Shown one piece after another: positions 24,438-34,247 of a DNA stretch of 64,000 nucleotides. Made by a program: the position numbers and the translations under genes. Position 1 is the first letter of the stretch; every line of letters starts with the position of its first letter. This DNA comes from Alkalithermobacter thermoalcaliphilus JW-YL-7 = DSM 7308. Its GTDB lineage: Bacteria > Bacillota > Clostridia > Peptostreptococcales > Peptostreptococcaceae. The notes under the pieces are model-generated. The model was not told where the DNA came from and did not search any database. It saw only the letters and a list, made by a program, of their open reading frames with translations. Location: positions 1,226,001 through 1,290,000 of the forward strand of contig LSFY01000001.1 of the NCBI GenBank assembly GCA_001584565.1, given 5' to 3'.

Positions 24438-25175
24438 TTAATATTCTACATCTAAAAGATATAATCCCTTCGCAGATGCAGTAGGCCCTGCTAGTGATCT
24501 ATCTTTTTTTTCAAGTATATATTTTACATCTTCTGGTTTTTTTATAGAAAGTCCCACTTCTATTAAAGTTCCTACTATAATCCTAACCATATTATGTAAA
24601 AATCCATTTCCATGAATAGTTATATAAATTAAACAATCTTCCTTTTGAATATCTATAGAATATATTGTTCTTATACTAGATTTTTTCTGTGATTTACTCG
24701 ATTTAAAACTTGAAAAATCATGCTCTCCTATCAAAAAAGAAGCCCCTTGTCTCATTAGTTGTATATCTAACTGCTTATCTATATGCTCGTAATATTTCCT
24801 GAAAAATGGATTATGATATTTGTCATTCCATATCTTATATACATATTTCTTTGATTTTGCATTATATCGTGAATGAAATCTTTCATTTACTTCTTCTATA
24901 TCAAACACAACAATATCTTCTGGAAGGTACTTGTACATATAATCTAGCATACTTTGAAGTGACATAGTAGTGCTTGTTTTAAAATTTGCAACCTGACAGA
25001 TTGCATGAACTCCTGCATCTGTTCTTCCTGATCCTATTAATTCTATATTTTCTCCAGTCATTTTAGACAAAACATTTTCTATTTTTGTCTGTATAGTCAT
25101 ATCCGTTTTTCCAAGTTTTTGCCATCCCTTGTATCTAGATCCATCATATTTGATGCTAAGTTTTATATTTCTCAT
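24438..25175 (-). CDS. truA: tRNA pseudouridine(38-40) synthase
   Basis: 245 residues, canonical. IKYDGSRYKGWQ at the N-terminus and the catalytic Asp in IGSGRTDAGVHA are clear; the MVRIIVGTLIEVG motif is near the C-terminus. It isomerises uridines 38-40 in the anticodon stem-loop. First in a transcript with the DUF1292 gene. Confidence 0.96.
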   Translation of the reverse strand: MRNIKLSIKYDGSRYKGWQKLGKTDMTIQTKIENVLSKMTGENIELIGSGRTDAGVHAICQVANFKTSTTMSLQSMLDYMYKYLPEDIVVFDIEEVNERFHSRYNAKSKKYVYKIWNDKYHNPFFRKYYEHIDKQLDIQLMRQGASFLIGEHDFSSFKSSKSQKKSSIRTIYSIDIQKEDCLIYITIHGNGFLHNMVRIIVGTLIEVGLSIKKPEDVKYILEKKDRSLAGPTASAKGLYLLDVEY

Positions 25176-25243
25176 GTAATGCTCCTTTTCTATTAATTGT
25201 CATTAGTTATTTTATTATTATATAAACTATTTATCAAGTATCA

Positions 25244-26086
25244 TTAACTATAAATCTTTTTTATTTTCAAATAACTGTTTTTAGCATCTTCGTATCCTAA
25301 CTCGTATAATTCTTTAAGTTTTGATTTATTTTTATTTACTATCCCCATTTTTATATTTTTACTTGGTTTTATTACGACAGCTTTTTTTTCTTTTTCTAAG
25401 TCATTTATATAATCTATAGTTTCATTGTTTATTCTATGCATATTAAGAATATGGTCAGTAATTTTTATTTGTCTTTCACACATTTTATAAACAGCTCTTT
25501 TTATGTTATTAGGTTTTCTCATATACCTTGAGTCAGTTAAAACAACTACATTTAAATCATTTCCATCTTGTATTGATTTTTTTATTGGTATGGGATCAGA
25601 TATTCCACCATCTATTAATTTCATATCTAAAAAATCAACAGGATCTGTTATAAATGGTATACTACTAGAAGCCTTTATAATAGTAAATATGTCTTGACAA
25701 TCATCTTTATCAAAGTATACAGGTTTACCTGTATCACAATCAGTTGTTACTATTAAAAATTTATCTTTTGAGTTTTTGAATGTCTCAAGATCAAATGGGT
25801 TTAAGCTTTTAGGTATTTCACCAAATATAAAATCCATTCCCAATACACTTTTTCTTTTGAGTATATTAGCATAATTTATATATCTTGGATCATCTATGTA
25901 GTCTAGATACATTCTCTTTGCAAGTCCCATCTGCCTTGATATATACATACTACCATTACAAGCTCCTGCTGAAACCCCTATTGTATATGGAAAATAAATG
26001 CCTTTTTCCATAAAAAAATCCAATACTCCTGATGTATATATTCCTCTCATTCCCCCACCTTGTAAAACTAATCCTATACCATTCAT
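25244..26086 (-). CDS. Patatin-like phospholipase
   Basis: Start ATG 26086 was chosen for the GGTGAGG ribosome site; the longer frame to 26149 has none. 280 residues. The oxyanion loop QGGGMRGIYTSG, nucleophile motif GVSAGACNG and the catalytic Asp motif DGGISDPIPI match the RssA/patatin lipase family (bacterial YjjU-like). It probably hydrolyses phospholipid or acyl-ester bonds at the cytoplasmic side; the substrate is unknown. It is 43 bases downstream of the MATE gene and possibly co-transcribed. Confidence 0.9.
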   Translation of the reverse strand: MNGIGLVLQGGGMRGIYTSGVLDFFMEKGIYFPYTIGVSAGACNGSMYISRQMGLAKRMYLDYIDDPRYINYANILKRKSVLGMDFIFGEIPKSLNPFDLETFKNSKDKFLIVTTDCDTGKPVYFDKDDCQDIFTIIKASSSIPFITDPVDFLDMKLIDGGISDPIPIKKSIQDGNDLNVVVLTDSRYMRKPNNIKRAVYKMCERQIKITDHILNMHRINNETIDYINDLEKEKKAVVIKPSKNIKMGIVNKNKSKLKELYELGYEDAKNSYLKIKKIYS

Positions 26087-26129
26087 AACCTCACCTTCAA
26101 AAAATATTTTGGTAAGATTATTGACATAT

Positions 26130-27491
26130 TTATTTATTTGTATACTCAACTTTTTCTAATTTTGAAATTTCCTTTTTTAGAAAAATTGCTGTAACTATTG
26201 TAGATAATAAGTCTGATATCGGAAAGGCTAACCAAATTCCTAAAAGGCCAAGATTATATATCCTTGGAAGTATTAATACTAATGGTATAAAAAATATTAT
26301 TTGCCTAAGAAGCGATAAAATTATAGATGGTATAGCTTTTCCTAGTGATTGAAATAAAGCTGCTCCAACTATTTGAAATCCTATAATAGGAACCATAGAT
26401 ATAACTATCCTAAGTACACTAGCACCATTTTTTATCAATTGCGTATCTTTGGTGAAAACTGTAATTATATTTTCGGGAAATAATTGACCAAATAAAGTTC
26501 CAATAAAAGCCATAATAGTCGTACTTATTATAGATAATTTTATAACCTGCTTTACTCTGTCTATTTTATTTGCACCGTAATTGAATCCTGCTATAGGTTG
26601 CATTCCCTGGATTACTCCAAATAAAGGCATAAATAAAAACATAATTATTCTGTTTACTATTCCAAAAGTAGATATTGCTATATCTAATCCATATATTCTA
26701 AGTGAATTATTTAAAACTATAGCAACAACACTTCCGCTTACCTGTCTTATAAAAGCAGATAGTCCTACCGATACTATTTCTAGGCAAATTTCTTTTTCTA
26801 TTTTCAGATACTTCATTTTTATTTTTAGATTGCTTTTCCCAGTATATAAATATCTAACTATAAATAAAAAGGATGCAATTTGAGAAAGAACTGTTGCAAT
26901 AGCTGCTCCTTTCACACCTAATTTAAATACAAAAATAAATATAGGATCTAAGATTATATTAAGACCTGTTCCTATAATCATAGTAAACATAGCAACTTTC
27001 GCATTGCCTTCAGATCTTATTAAATTGTTTGAACAAACTGCAAACATATGAAATATAGTTCCTATTAAAATTATAGACATATAATCTTTAGCATACGGAA
27101 GTATATTCTGAGTTGCTCCAAAGATAAATAAAAGGTTTTCTATAAATAAAAGACCTATAAATGTTATACTAAGCCCAATAAATACTGCCAAAACATAAGC
27201 ATTCCCTACTGCTTGATAAACTCTTTCATTATCCTTTGCACCTAAGCTTCTAGATATTAAAGATGCTGCACCTATTCCTATCATTTGAGCAAATCCCATT
27301 ATTAAAATCTGTATAGGAAAAACTACTGCTAAAGCTCCTATAGCAAGAGTTCCAACCCCTCTTCCTATAAATATAGCATCTACTATATTATATAAAGCAT
27401 TTACCATCATAGCTACAGTAGCTGGTATCGATAAATTTATCAATACCTTGCTTATTCTTTCATTTTCTAACATATAACTTTTATCATTCAT
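26130..27491 (-). CDS. MATE-family efflux transporter
   Basis: 453 residues, 12 predicted membrane segments in two halves, each with the MATE repeat (ATVAMMVNALYNIVDAIFIGRGVG at the start; GMQPIAGFNYGANKI in the second half). These antiporters use Na+ or H+ to export cationic drugs or metabolites. It is likely the first gene of a pair with the patatin gene. The substrate cannot be told from sequence. Confidence 0.9.
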   Translation of the reverse strand: MNDKSYMLENERISKVLINLSIPATVAMMVNALYNIVDAIFIGRGVGTLAIGALAVVFPIQILIMGFAQMIGIGAASLISRSLGAKDNERVYQAVGNAYVLAVFIGLSITFIGLLFIENLLFIFGATQNILPYAKDYMSIILIGTIFHMFAVCSNNLIRSEGNAKVAMFTMIIGTGLNIILDPIFIFVFKLGVKGAAIATVLSQIASFLFIVRYLYTGKSNLKIKMKYLKIEKEICLEIVSVGLSAFIRQVSGSVVAIVLNNSLRIYGLDIAISTFGIVNRIIMFLFMPLFGVIQGMQPIAGFNYGANKIDRVKQVIKLSIISTTIMAFIGTLFGQLFPENIITVFTKDTQLIKNGASVLRIVISMVPIIGFQIVGAALFQSLGKAIPSIILSLLRQIIFFIPLVLILPRIYNLGLLGIWLAFPISDLLSTIVTAIFLKKEISKLEKVEYTNK

Positions 27492-27515
27492 TTAATCACC
27501 TACTTCAAAGAAAAT

Positions 27516-27540
27516 AAGACAAGGATTAACTCCTTGTCTT
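27516..27540 (-). terminator. Terminator of the dpp operon
   Basis: AAGACAAGGA/TCCTTGTCTT stem with a 5-base loop, followed on the minus strand by ATTTTC. Confidence 0.8.
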
Positions 27541-27547
27541 TTAACCT

Positions 27548-28495
27548 TTAATAAGCTAGATTACATGCTACAAAATGTCCATTTCCTATATCTTTTAAAG
27601 GTTGATCCTCCTTACACTTATCATGAGCATGAGGACATCTCTTTGCAAATCTACATCCTGGTTCTGGATTTATAGGAGATGTTAACTCTCCCTTTAGTAA
27701 TATTCTTTCTCTCTTATGTTTTAAGCTCGGTACTGGTATTGCTGAAAGTAACGCTTTTGTATATGGATGAACTGGATTTTTGAATAATTCTCTTGCTGAT
27801 GCAAACTCAACTACTTGTCCAAGGTACATAACTGCGATATTATCAGATATATGTTTTACTACTGATAAGTCATGAGTTATGAACATGTAAGTTAATCCAA
27901 ATTCTTGTTGAAGATCTTGCATTAGATTTAGAATCTGAGCCTGAATAGAAACGTCAAGTGCTGAAACTGGCTCATCACACACTATAAACTTTGGATCAAC
28001 AGCTAAAGCTCTTGCTATACCTATTCTTTGTCTTCTACCTCCATCTAATTCATGTGGGTATGAATTATATAATCTTTCAGCAAGTCCAACAGTTTCCATA
28101 AGTTTAGATACCTTTTTATCTAATTCTTGCTTGCTGTTTACTAACTTGTGTATTTTAAGAGGTTCTGCTATTATTTCACTTACTGTCATTCTAGGGTTTA
28201 ATGATGCATATGGATCTTGAAATACTATTTGCATTTCTTTTCTTAGTTCTCTTAACTGATTGCGATTGTATTCTCTTATATTTTTTCCTTCAAATAGTAT
28301 TTCTCCATCTGTAGCTTCAAGTAATCTTAAAACAACTCTACCTGTAGTAGATTTTCCACAACCAGACTCTCCAACTACTCCTAAAGTTTCTCCTTTATTT
28401 ATAAAGAAGTTTACATTATCTACTGCATGTAACATTCCGTTTTTTACTTTAAAATATTTTTTAAGATTTCTTACCTCTAGTAATTTTTCTGCCAT
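27548..28495 (-). CDS. dppF: Dipeptide/oligopeptide ABC transporter ATP-binding protein DppF
   Basis: 315 residues from ATG 28495 (AGGAGGTGG upstream). Walker A is GESGCGKSTT, the ABC signature reads LDGGRRQRIG instead of LSGGQ, Walker B is FIVCDEPVSALD. The C-terminal oligopeptide-transporter domain ends with the cysteine motif (GCRFAKRCPHAHDKC). It pairs with DppD as the ATPase. The LDGGR variant is, in my recollection, common in clostridial DppF. Twelve bases separate it from dppD. Confidence 0.93.
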   Translation of the reverse strand: MAEKLLEVRNLKKYFKVKNGMLHAVDNVNFFINKGETLGVVGESGCGKSTTGRVVLRLLEATDGEILFEGKNIREYNRNQLRELRKEMQIVFQDPYASLNPRMTVSEIIAEPLKIHKLVNSKQELDKKVSKLMETVGLAERLYNSYPHELDGGRRQRIGIARALAVDPKFIVCDEPVSALDVSIQAQILNLMQDLQQEFGLTYMFITHDLSVVKHISDNIAVMYLGQVVEFASARELFKNPVHPYTKALLSAIPVPSLKHKRERILLKGELTSPINPEPGCRFAKRCPHAHDKCKEDQPLKDIGNGHFVACNLAY

Positions 28496-28507
28496 TTTTT
28501 CCACCTC

Positions 28508-29485
28508 CTATGCTTCTACAAGTCCTTCATAGATTAAACATCTTACTTTATGACCGTTTCCTAGATCTGTATTTTTAGGAACTTGCGTTTTACATAATTC
28601 CGTAGCTTTAGGACATCTTGGATGGAAAGGACATCCAGATGGTAAATTCGTTGGGTCAGGCATTAATCCTTTTATAGGATTTAAACGCTCAACTTCCTCT
28701 TCTAAGTTAGGTATAGATCCAAATAATCCTATTGTATATGGATGTTTTGGATTGTTAAATAAATCTTCTATAGAAGCTGATTCTATAACTTCTCCAGCAT
28801 ACATTATAGCTACTTTATCACATACCTCAGCAACAACTCCAAGGTCATGTGTAATTAGTATCATAGCAGTTTCAAATTCTTCTTTAAGTTTTTTCATCAT
28901 ATCAAGAACCTGAGCCTGAATTGTAACATCAAGAGCAGTTGTTGGCTCATCAGCTATAAGAAGCTGAGGATTACACGCTAAAGCTATAGCTATTACAACC
29001 CTTTGCTTCATACCACCTGAGAATTGGTGTGGATAGTCAACATGTCTTGCTCCTGGTATACCAACAAGTTCAAGCATTTTTTTAGCTTTTTCTATTGCAT
29101 CTTTTTTATTTAATCCTTCGTGTATTTCTATAACTTCTGCTATTTGCTCTCCAACTGTCATAACAGGATTTAAAGAAGTCATAGGATCTTGGAAAATCAT
29201 AGATATTTTATTTCCTCTGATCTTTCTCATGTCTGCTTCAGAAATCTTTAATATATCATTACCTTCAAAATATATTTCTCCACTTAATATTTTTCCTGGA
29301 GGATTTGGAACTAATCTCATAATTCCTAAAGCTGTAGTAGTCTTTCCAGCTCCTGTTTCTCCAACTAATCCTAAAGTCTCACCTTTTTTTAGTTCTATAT
29401 CTACACCATTTACAGCCTTAACCGTTCCGTCTTCAGTTATATAATGAATGGTTAGATTTTTCACATCTAATAATTTATCGCTCAT
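28508..29485 (-). CDS. dppD: Dipeptide/oligopeptide ABC transporter ATP-binding protein DppD
   Basis: 325 residues from ATG 29485 (AAGGGAG upstream). Walker [11 protein letters not shown], signature FSGGMKQRV, Walker [13 protein letters not shown], and the C-terminal Fe-S/cysteine motif ([15 protein letters not shown]) of peptide-type ABC ATPases. It works with DppF to energise uptake. Part of dppABCDF. Confidence 0.94.
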   Translation of the reverse strand: MSDKLLDVKNLTIHYITEDGTVKAVNGVDIELKKGETLGLVGETGAGKTTTALGIMRLVPNPPGKILSGEIYFEGNDILKISEADMRKIRGNKISMIFQDPMTSLNPVMTVGEQIAEVIEIHEGLNKKDAIEKAKKMLELVGIPGARHVDYPHQFSGGMKQRVVIAIALACNPQLLIADEPTTALDVTIQAQVLDMMKKLKEEFETAMILITHDLGVVAEVCDKVAIMYAGEVIESASIEDLFNNPKHPYTIGLFGSIPNLEEEVERLNPIKGLMPDPTNLPSGCPFHPRCPKATELCKTQVPKNTDLGNGHKVRCLIYEGLVEA

Positions 29486-29513
29486 TGTATACACTCCCTT
29501 CAAGCTATATTTA

Positions 29514-30410
29514 CTATTGCTTTAATTTAGGGTCTAATGCATCCCTTAATCCATCACCTAATAAATTCAGTGCAAGTATTGTAATCATTATTACAAGTCC
29601 TGGGAATGTTGTTACATGCCACGCATCTCTAAGATATGCTCTTCCTCCTGCAAGCATTGATCCCCACTCTGGTGCTGGTGGTTGGATACCAAGACCTATA
29701 AAGCTAAGTCCAGCTGTTGAAAGTATAGCTCCTGCAACCCCTAGTGTTCCTTGCACTATAACTGGAGCTAATGCATTAGGTATTATGTGTCTTGTTATAA
29801 TTATAAAATCGTTTGCTCCTATAGCTCTTGCAGCTTCTATAAATTCTTGGTCTCTTATAGATAATACTGACGCTCTAACTATTCTTGCATATGATGGTAC
29901 AGAAGATATACCTATAGCAAGCATTAAGTTAAATAAACTTGGTCCTAAAGCTGAAACTATTGCAATTGCAAGTAATATACTTGGAACAGCAAGTAGTATA
30001 TCCATAAATCTCATGATCAAGTTATCTAAAGTTCCCCCATAATATGCCGCTATTGCACCTAAACTACCACCTATTAATATAGATATACCAACAGCAACAA
30101 GTCCTACTTGTAAAGATACTCTTGCTCCGTGAATTATTCTTGCAAATATATCTCTTCCAAACTCATCCGTTCCTAATATATGCTGAGCACTTGGCCCTTG
30201 TAATCTATTAGCAAGATTTTGCTTTATTGCTACTTCTTCATATGGAGCTATAACATCGGCAAATATAGCAAGGATTATTAAAACTAAAAGTATTCCTAAT
30301 CCTACCATAGCCATTTTATTTTTAACCATTCTTCTTCCTACTTCAGCCCATATACTTCTCTTTTTAGTCTTAGTAGTTTCTATAGTTTGTCCGTTAACTA
30401 CGTTATCCAT
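29514..30410 (-). CDS. dppC: Dipeptide ABC transporter permease DppC
   Basis: 298 residues with six predicted membrane segments. N-terminal OppC-type region ([28 protein letters not shown]), the [10 protein letters not shown] motif and [10 protein letters not shown] as the EAA loop that contacts the ATPases. Twenty-seven bases from dppB; part of the operon. Confidence 0.94.
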   Translation of the reverse strand: MDNVVNGQTIETTKTKKRSIWAEVGRRMVKNKMAMVGLGILLVLIILAIFADVIAPYEEVAIKQNLANRLQGPSAQHILGTDEFGRDIFARIIHGARVSLQVGLVAVGISILIGGSLGAIAAYYGGTLDNLIMRFMDILLAVPSILLAIAIVSALGPSLFNLMLAIGISSVPSYARIVRASVLSIRDQEFIEAARAIGANDFIIITRHIIPNALAPVIVQGTLGVAGAILSTAGLSFIGLGIQPPAPEWGSMLAGGRAYLRDAWHVTTFPGLVIMITILALNLLGDGLRDALDPKLKQ

Positions 30411-30437
30411 TTTTTCAAACCTCCTTTTCTATATAGC

Positions 30438-31364
30438 TTACTTATACTGTGATTTTATTCTTGGATCAACAAATGAATATAATATATCAACACCTAAGTT
30501 TACTATACTAAATGTAACTGCTATGAAAACAACTGTCGCTTGAACCATTGGAGTATCTTTTTGTCTTATAGCTTCAACAAGTAATCTTCCTATTCCTGGC
30601 CAAGAGAAAACAGTTTCTGTTAAAACCGCTCCTCCAAGTAGATAACCAAACTGTAAACCTACAACAGTTATAATTGGTATAAGTGCATTTTTAAGAGCAT
30701 GTTTATTTATAACTGTATTTTCTGCAACCCCTTTAGCTCTAGCTGTTCTTATATAATCTTGACGTATTACCTCAAGCATAGAAGAACGAGTCATACGAGT
30801 TATTATAGCAGCTGAACTTGTACCAAGTGTAAGAGCTGGTAATATAAAGTGTTCAAAACTTCCATAACCACCAGATGGTAGCATTTGTAAATTAACTGAA
30901 AATAGTAATATAAGCATTAATCCTTGCCAGAAGTTAGGCATCGAAACTCCAAGTAGTGCAGCTATCATACTTACACTATCAAATAAAGAATATTGCTTAG
31001 TAGCTGATATTATACCAACAGGTATACCTATAATTACTGCAACTAATACTCCTGACACAGCAAGTTGAAGTGTTGCTGGGAATCTACTAAGGATTTCAGA
31101 GAAAACTTCTCTCTTTGTTATATAAGATCTTCCAAATTGTCCCATTGCAGCATTTTTAACAAATCTTCCATACTGAACTAAAAATGGATCGTTAAGTCCC
31201 ATTTCTTCTCTTAAAGCTTGAACAGCTGCTTCTGGTGCACTTTCTCCTAGCATCATTTGAGCTGGATCTCCAGGTGTCATGTACATAATTGAAAATACTA
31301 TGAATGTTACTCCAAGCATTACTGGAATAAGCATTAGCAATCTACGTAATATATACTTATACAT
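30438..31364 (-). CDS. dppB: Dipeptide ABC transporter permease DppB
   Basis: 308 residues, six membrane segments, with N-terminal YILRRLLMLIPVMLGVTFIVF and the EAA-type loop YIRTARAKGVAE. It forms the channel with DppC. It is separated from dppA by 131 bases containing a hairpin. Confidence 0.94.
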   Translation of the reverse strand: MYKYILRRLLMLIPVMLGVTFIVFSIMYMTPGDPAQMMLGESAPEAAVQALREEMGLNDPFLVQYGRFVKNAAMGQFGRSYITKREVFSEILSRFPATLQLAVSGVLVAVIIGIPVGIISATKQYSLFDSVSMIAALLGVSMPNFWQGLMLILLFSVNLQMLPSGGYGSFEHFILPALTLGTSSAAIITRMTRSSMLEVIRQDYIRTARAKGVAENTVINKHALKNALIPIITVVGLQFGYLLGGAVLTETVFSWPGIGRLLVEAIRQKDTPMVQATVVFIAVTFSIVNLGVDILYSFVDPRIKSQYK

Positions 31365-31454
31365 GTTCTTCCTCCCTCCATTTTTGCGATTTGTTACATT
31401 TTTTTAAATTCTTCATCAAAATATTACATTTTCTTAAAATAATCTTTATATACT

Positions 31455-31482
31455 AAAAGTGAGACCAATCGGTCTCACTTTT
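31455..31482 (-). terminator. Hairpin between dppA and dppB, probable partial terminator
   Basis: A 12-bp stem AAAAGTGAGACC/GGTCTCACTTTT with a 4-base loop sits 15-40 bases after dppA. The T-run is short (TTTT then AG) on the minus strand, so read-through is likely. It would allow more binding protein than permease. Confidence 0.7.
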
Positions 31483-31495
31483 TATTATTATTTAA

Positions 31496-33031
31496 TTAAA
31501 AACTTACACCATATAATCTGTGGTGTCCAGCTGGATGTAATCTAAATCCTTTTACACCTTTTTGGATACCAACATTGTGGTTACCATAAGTAAGATTAGC
31601 TATTGGAGTTTCATCAACTATGATTTCTTGAACTTCATAGTAGATTTTTTCTCTTTCAGAAGCATCTACAGTTGTTCTACCTTTTTCTAATAATTCATCT
31701 ACTTTAGCATTTTCAAAGAATGATCTGTTACCTGCTCCACCTTTTGCTGAGCTGTGGTATAAAGCATACAGACCATAGTCAGCATCTCCTGTTACAGTAA
31801 CCCATCCAAGGATGAACATATCATGCTCTCCTCTTGCAGTTCTGTCAAGGTAGCTTCCCCACTCTAATGTTTCAATAGCTACATCTATTCCTATTTCTTT
31901 TAATTGAGCTTGAACAATTTGAGCTATTTGGATTCTCGCTGGGCTATCATTTGTCCAGATAGTAGTTTTGAATCCATTTTCATATCCAGCTTGTTTTAAT
32001 AATTCTTTAGCTTTTTCTACATTATACTCATGAGGCTTAATATTTGGATTGTGTCCAAATACTCTTGGTCCTATTGGTGCACCTGCTTTTTCTCCAGCAC
32101 CATTTAAAACTACAGCTATTATGTCATCTCTATTTATAGCATGGCTTATTGCCTGTCTTACTTCTTTTTTGTTGAAAGGCTCTTTTTGAGTATTAAAGCC
32201 TATATAAGATAATGATAATGATGGCTCTTCTATTAAGTCTAACTTATCATTGCTTATTACTTTTTCTTTGTCTATTGCTTCAATATCGTATGCTATATCA
32301 ACTTCTCCTGTTTCAAGTGCTATTGTTCTACTTGTTCCTTCAGTTATATTTCTGAAAGTAACTTTCTTAATTTGAGGAGCTCCTTCAAAGTAATCTTCGA
32401 AAGCTTCAAGTTCAATTCTGTCTCCTGATTGCCAAGATACAAATTTGAACGGACCTGTTCCTACTGGTCTTTGTCCATAGTCATCTCCAGCTTCTTTTAC
32501 TGCTTTTTCATTTAATATAGATGCAGCAGTATGAGATAAGTGGAAAAGTATTGGAGCAAATGGCTCTTTTAATTTTATAACTACTTTATAATCTTCTGGA
32601 GCTTCTACAGATTCTATAGCTTCTACTATGTGAGAAACTTGATCTGAACCAAGCATTCTTTCAAGTGTAAACTTAACATCACTTGCTTTTAATTCTTCTC
32701 CATTGTGGAATTTAACTCCTTGTCTTAAAGTAAATTCCCAAGTTTTTTCATCAACTGCTTCCCACTTTTCAGCTAATCCTTCAACTATTTCCATGTCTTC
32801 ATTAGCTGTAACTAAAGTGTTGTAAATTTGTTTCATAACCCTTGAAGATGGTTGGTCATTTGTCCCATGCGGGTCTAAAGTTTTAGCATCTGCACCTTGT
32901 GCAACTACGATGCTGTCTTTTCCTTCTGCTCCCCCACCTTGATCTGTAGCGCCTTGTCCGCATCCTGTTAAAACAAGAGCGAATACCATCAAAGCAGCTA
33001 GAAGTGAAGTGAATTTCTTGTTTTTCAGCAT
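31496..33031 (-). CDS. dppA: Dipeptide-binding lipoprotein DppA
   Basis: 511 residues. A lipoprotein signal (LLAALMVFALVLTGCGQG) places the mature protein on the outer face of the membrane via Cys24. The solute-binding protein family 5 signature is seen (TLDPHGTNDQPSSRVMKQIYNTLV, WEFTLRQGVKFHNGEELKASDVKFTLERM). It delivers peptides to DppBC; ligand range is not deducible. First gene of the operon; promoter and CodY-like box lie upstream. Confidence 0.93.
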   Translation of the reverse strand: MLKNKKFTSLLAALMVFALVLTGCGQGATDQGGGAEGKDSIVVAQGADAKTLDPHGTNDQPSSRVMKQIYNTLVTANEDMEIVEGLAEKWEAVDEKTWEFTLRQGVKFHNGEELKASDVKFTLERMLGSDQVSHIVEAIESVEAPEDYKVVIKLKEPFAPILFHLSHTAASILNEKAVKEAGDDYGQRPVGTGPFKFVSWQSGDRIELEAFEDYFEGAPQIKKVTFRNITEGTSRTIALETGEVDIAYDIEAIDKEKVISNDKLDLIEEPSLSLSYIGFNTQKEPFNKKEVRQAISHAINRDDIIAVVLNGAGEKAGAPIGPRVFGHNPNIKPHEYNVEKAKELLKQAGYENGFKTTIWTNDSPARIQIAQIVQAQLKEIGIDVAIETLEWGSYLDRTARGEHDMFILGWVTVTGDADYGLYALYHSSAKGGAGNRSFFENAKVDELLEKGRTTVDASEREKIYYEVQEIIVDETPIANLTYGNHNVGIQKGVKGFRLHPAGHHRLYGVSF

Positions 33032-33110
33032 TTTCTTTCCTCCCTTTTTTACTAAAATTTATAAAAAAGCTATTGCTTTTTACAGCCTTTTCTAACTTCT
33101 TAATAAGGTG

Positions 33111-33125
33111 AATTTTCTGAAAACT
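33111..33125. promoter_or_regulatory. CodY-like binding box in the dppA leader
   Basis: AATTTTCTGAAAACT matches the CodY consensus AATTTTCWGAAAATT at 14 of 15 positions. It lies about 30-45 bases past the predicted transcription start, where bound CodY would block elongation. CodY repression of dpp by branched-chain amino acids and GTP is known in B. subtilis. Confidence 0.6.
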
Positions 33126-33162
33126 ATGCTATGTACTTATCACCCTCTGTTCTGTTAATACT

Positions 33163-33191
33163 ATATTAAATAAATTTTCTTAACTTTGCAA
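33163..33191 (-). promoter_or_regulatory. Promoter of the dpp operon
   Basis: Minus strand TTGCAA (33191-33186), 17 bases, TAATAT (33168-33163). The transcription start would be near 33156, leaving a ~125-base leader. Confidence 0.5.
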
Positions 33192-33457
33192 CACTTTTTT
33201 TACAATTTATTCACATCATATTGTTTAGATTATTGATTTTTCAGCTTTTTTGCCCTGTTTACATTTTTTTAACATTTAAATATTCTTTTTTGAAAAAGTT
33301 TTTTATACCATATTATTCTGTTATTTTTATATTTATTATACATTTGAGAAAAAATTCCTCTTTATTTTTATTGAATTTTATTCCATGTAAAAATATTACA
33401 TATGAATAATTTTTATTTTTTTATTTCATTATTTAGTTTTTTCAAATTATATTTATA
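33192..33457. other. AT-rich intergenic region, no feature seen
   Basis: About 265 bases, over 80% A+T, with long T-runs on the plus strand. It contains no coding sequence for the missing N-terminus of the downstream oxidoreductase, and no clear promoter or RNA structure. The sequence probably marks where the 5' end of that gene was lost. Confidence 0.5.
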
Positions 33458-34243
33458 ATGAGAAAATCAAACGGATTTAATGTAGAATTTATAGATAATT
33501 TAGCTGCAAAAGATATGTTTTCTTTCCCTGTTGAGGCTGGTATATACTCTAAGTCTGGATCCAGCCAGATAAACCCTTATAAATTTACTCACAACCTTAT
33601 TTGTAAATCTGTAAAAAATGGTCTTAGAGTATTCGAAAATACTAAAGTTGTGAATATAGAAAACTATAATGATTATGTAATTTTATATACAAAAAATAAT
33701 TTTAAAATAAAGGCTAAAAAAGTTGTAATAGCAGCTGGATATGAAGGTGTAAACTTTATAAATGATGATATCGCAAAGTTTTATAAAACCTTTACGATAG
33801 TGACTAAACCTGTAAATAGCTTCGATGGATGGTATAAAAAATGCATAATACGAGACGACAATAACCCTTACACCTACCTTAGAACAACTTCTGATAACAG
33901 AATAATTATAGGTGGACAAGATGAAAAATTTGGACTGATAAATAACATTATAAATAATTTTTCTAGCGATGACAAAAAATACGAAAAGCTTTTGGAAAAA
34001 CTTAAAAATATGTTTCCAAATATAAAAAACTTAGAAGTTGAATATAAATTTAGTGGATTATTTGCTGTTACTGATGATGGACTACCTTATATCGGTGAAC
34101 ATAAAGATTTTCCTAATTATTATTTTTCTATGAATTTTGGATCTAACGGAATATTGTATGCTATAATTTCAGGCAAATTAATAACAGATTTATATCTTGA
34201 AAAACAAAATCCAAACATAGATTTATTCAAATTTGGAAGGTGA
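33458..34243 (+). pseudogene. 5'-truncated FAD-dependent oxidoreductase (DadA/DAO family)
   Basis: 261 residues read from ATG 33458 without a ribosome site. The sequence covers the middle and C-terminus of a D-amino-acid-oxidase-type flavoprotein (KAKKVVIAAGYEGV, TYLRTTSDNRIIIGGQDE, GLFAVTDDGLPYIGEH, MNFGSNGILYA). The N-terminal dinucleotide-binding GxGxxG fold, normally the first ~30 of ~370-residue proteins, is absent, as is about 110-130 residues. Without it FAD cannot bind normally, so this is probably a decayed gene. The 3' end overlaps the splB ribosome site. Confidence 0.7.
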
Positions 34244-34247
34244 TTTG

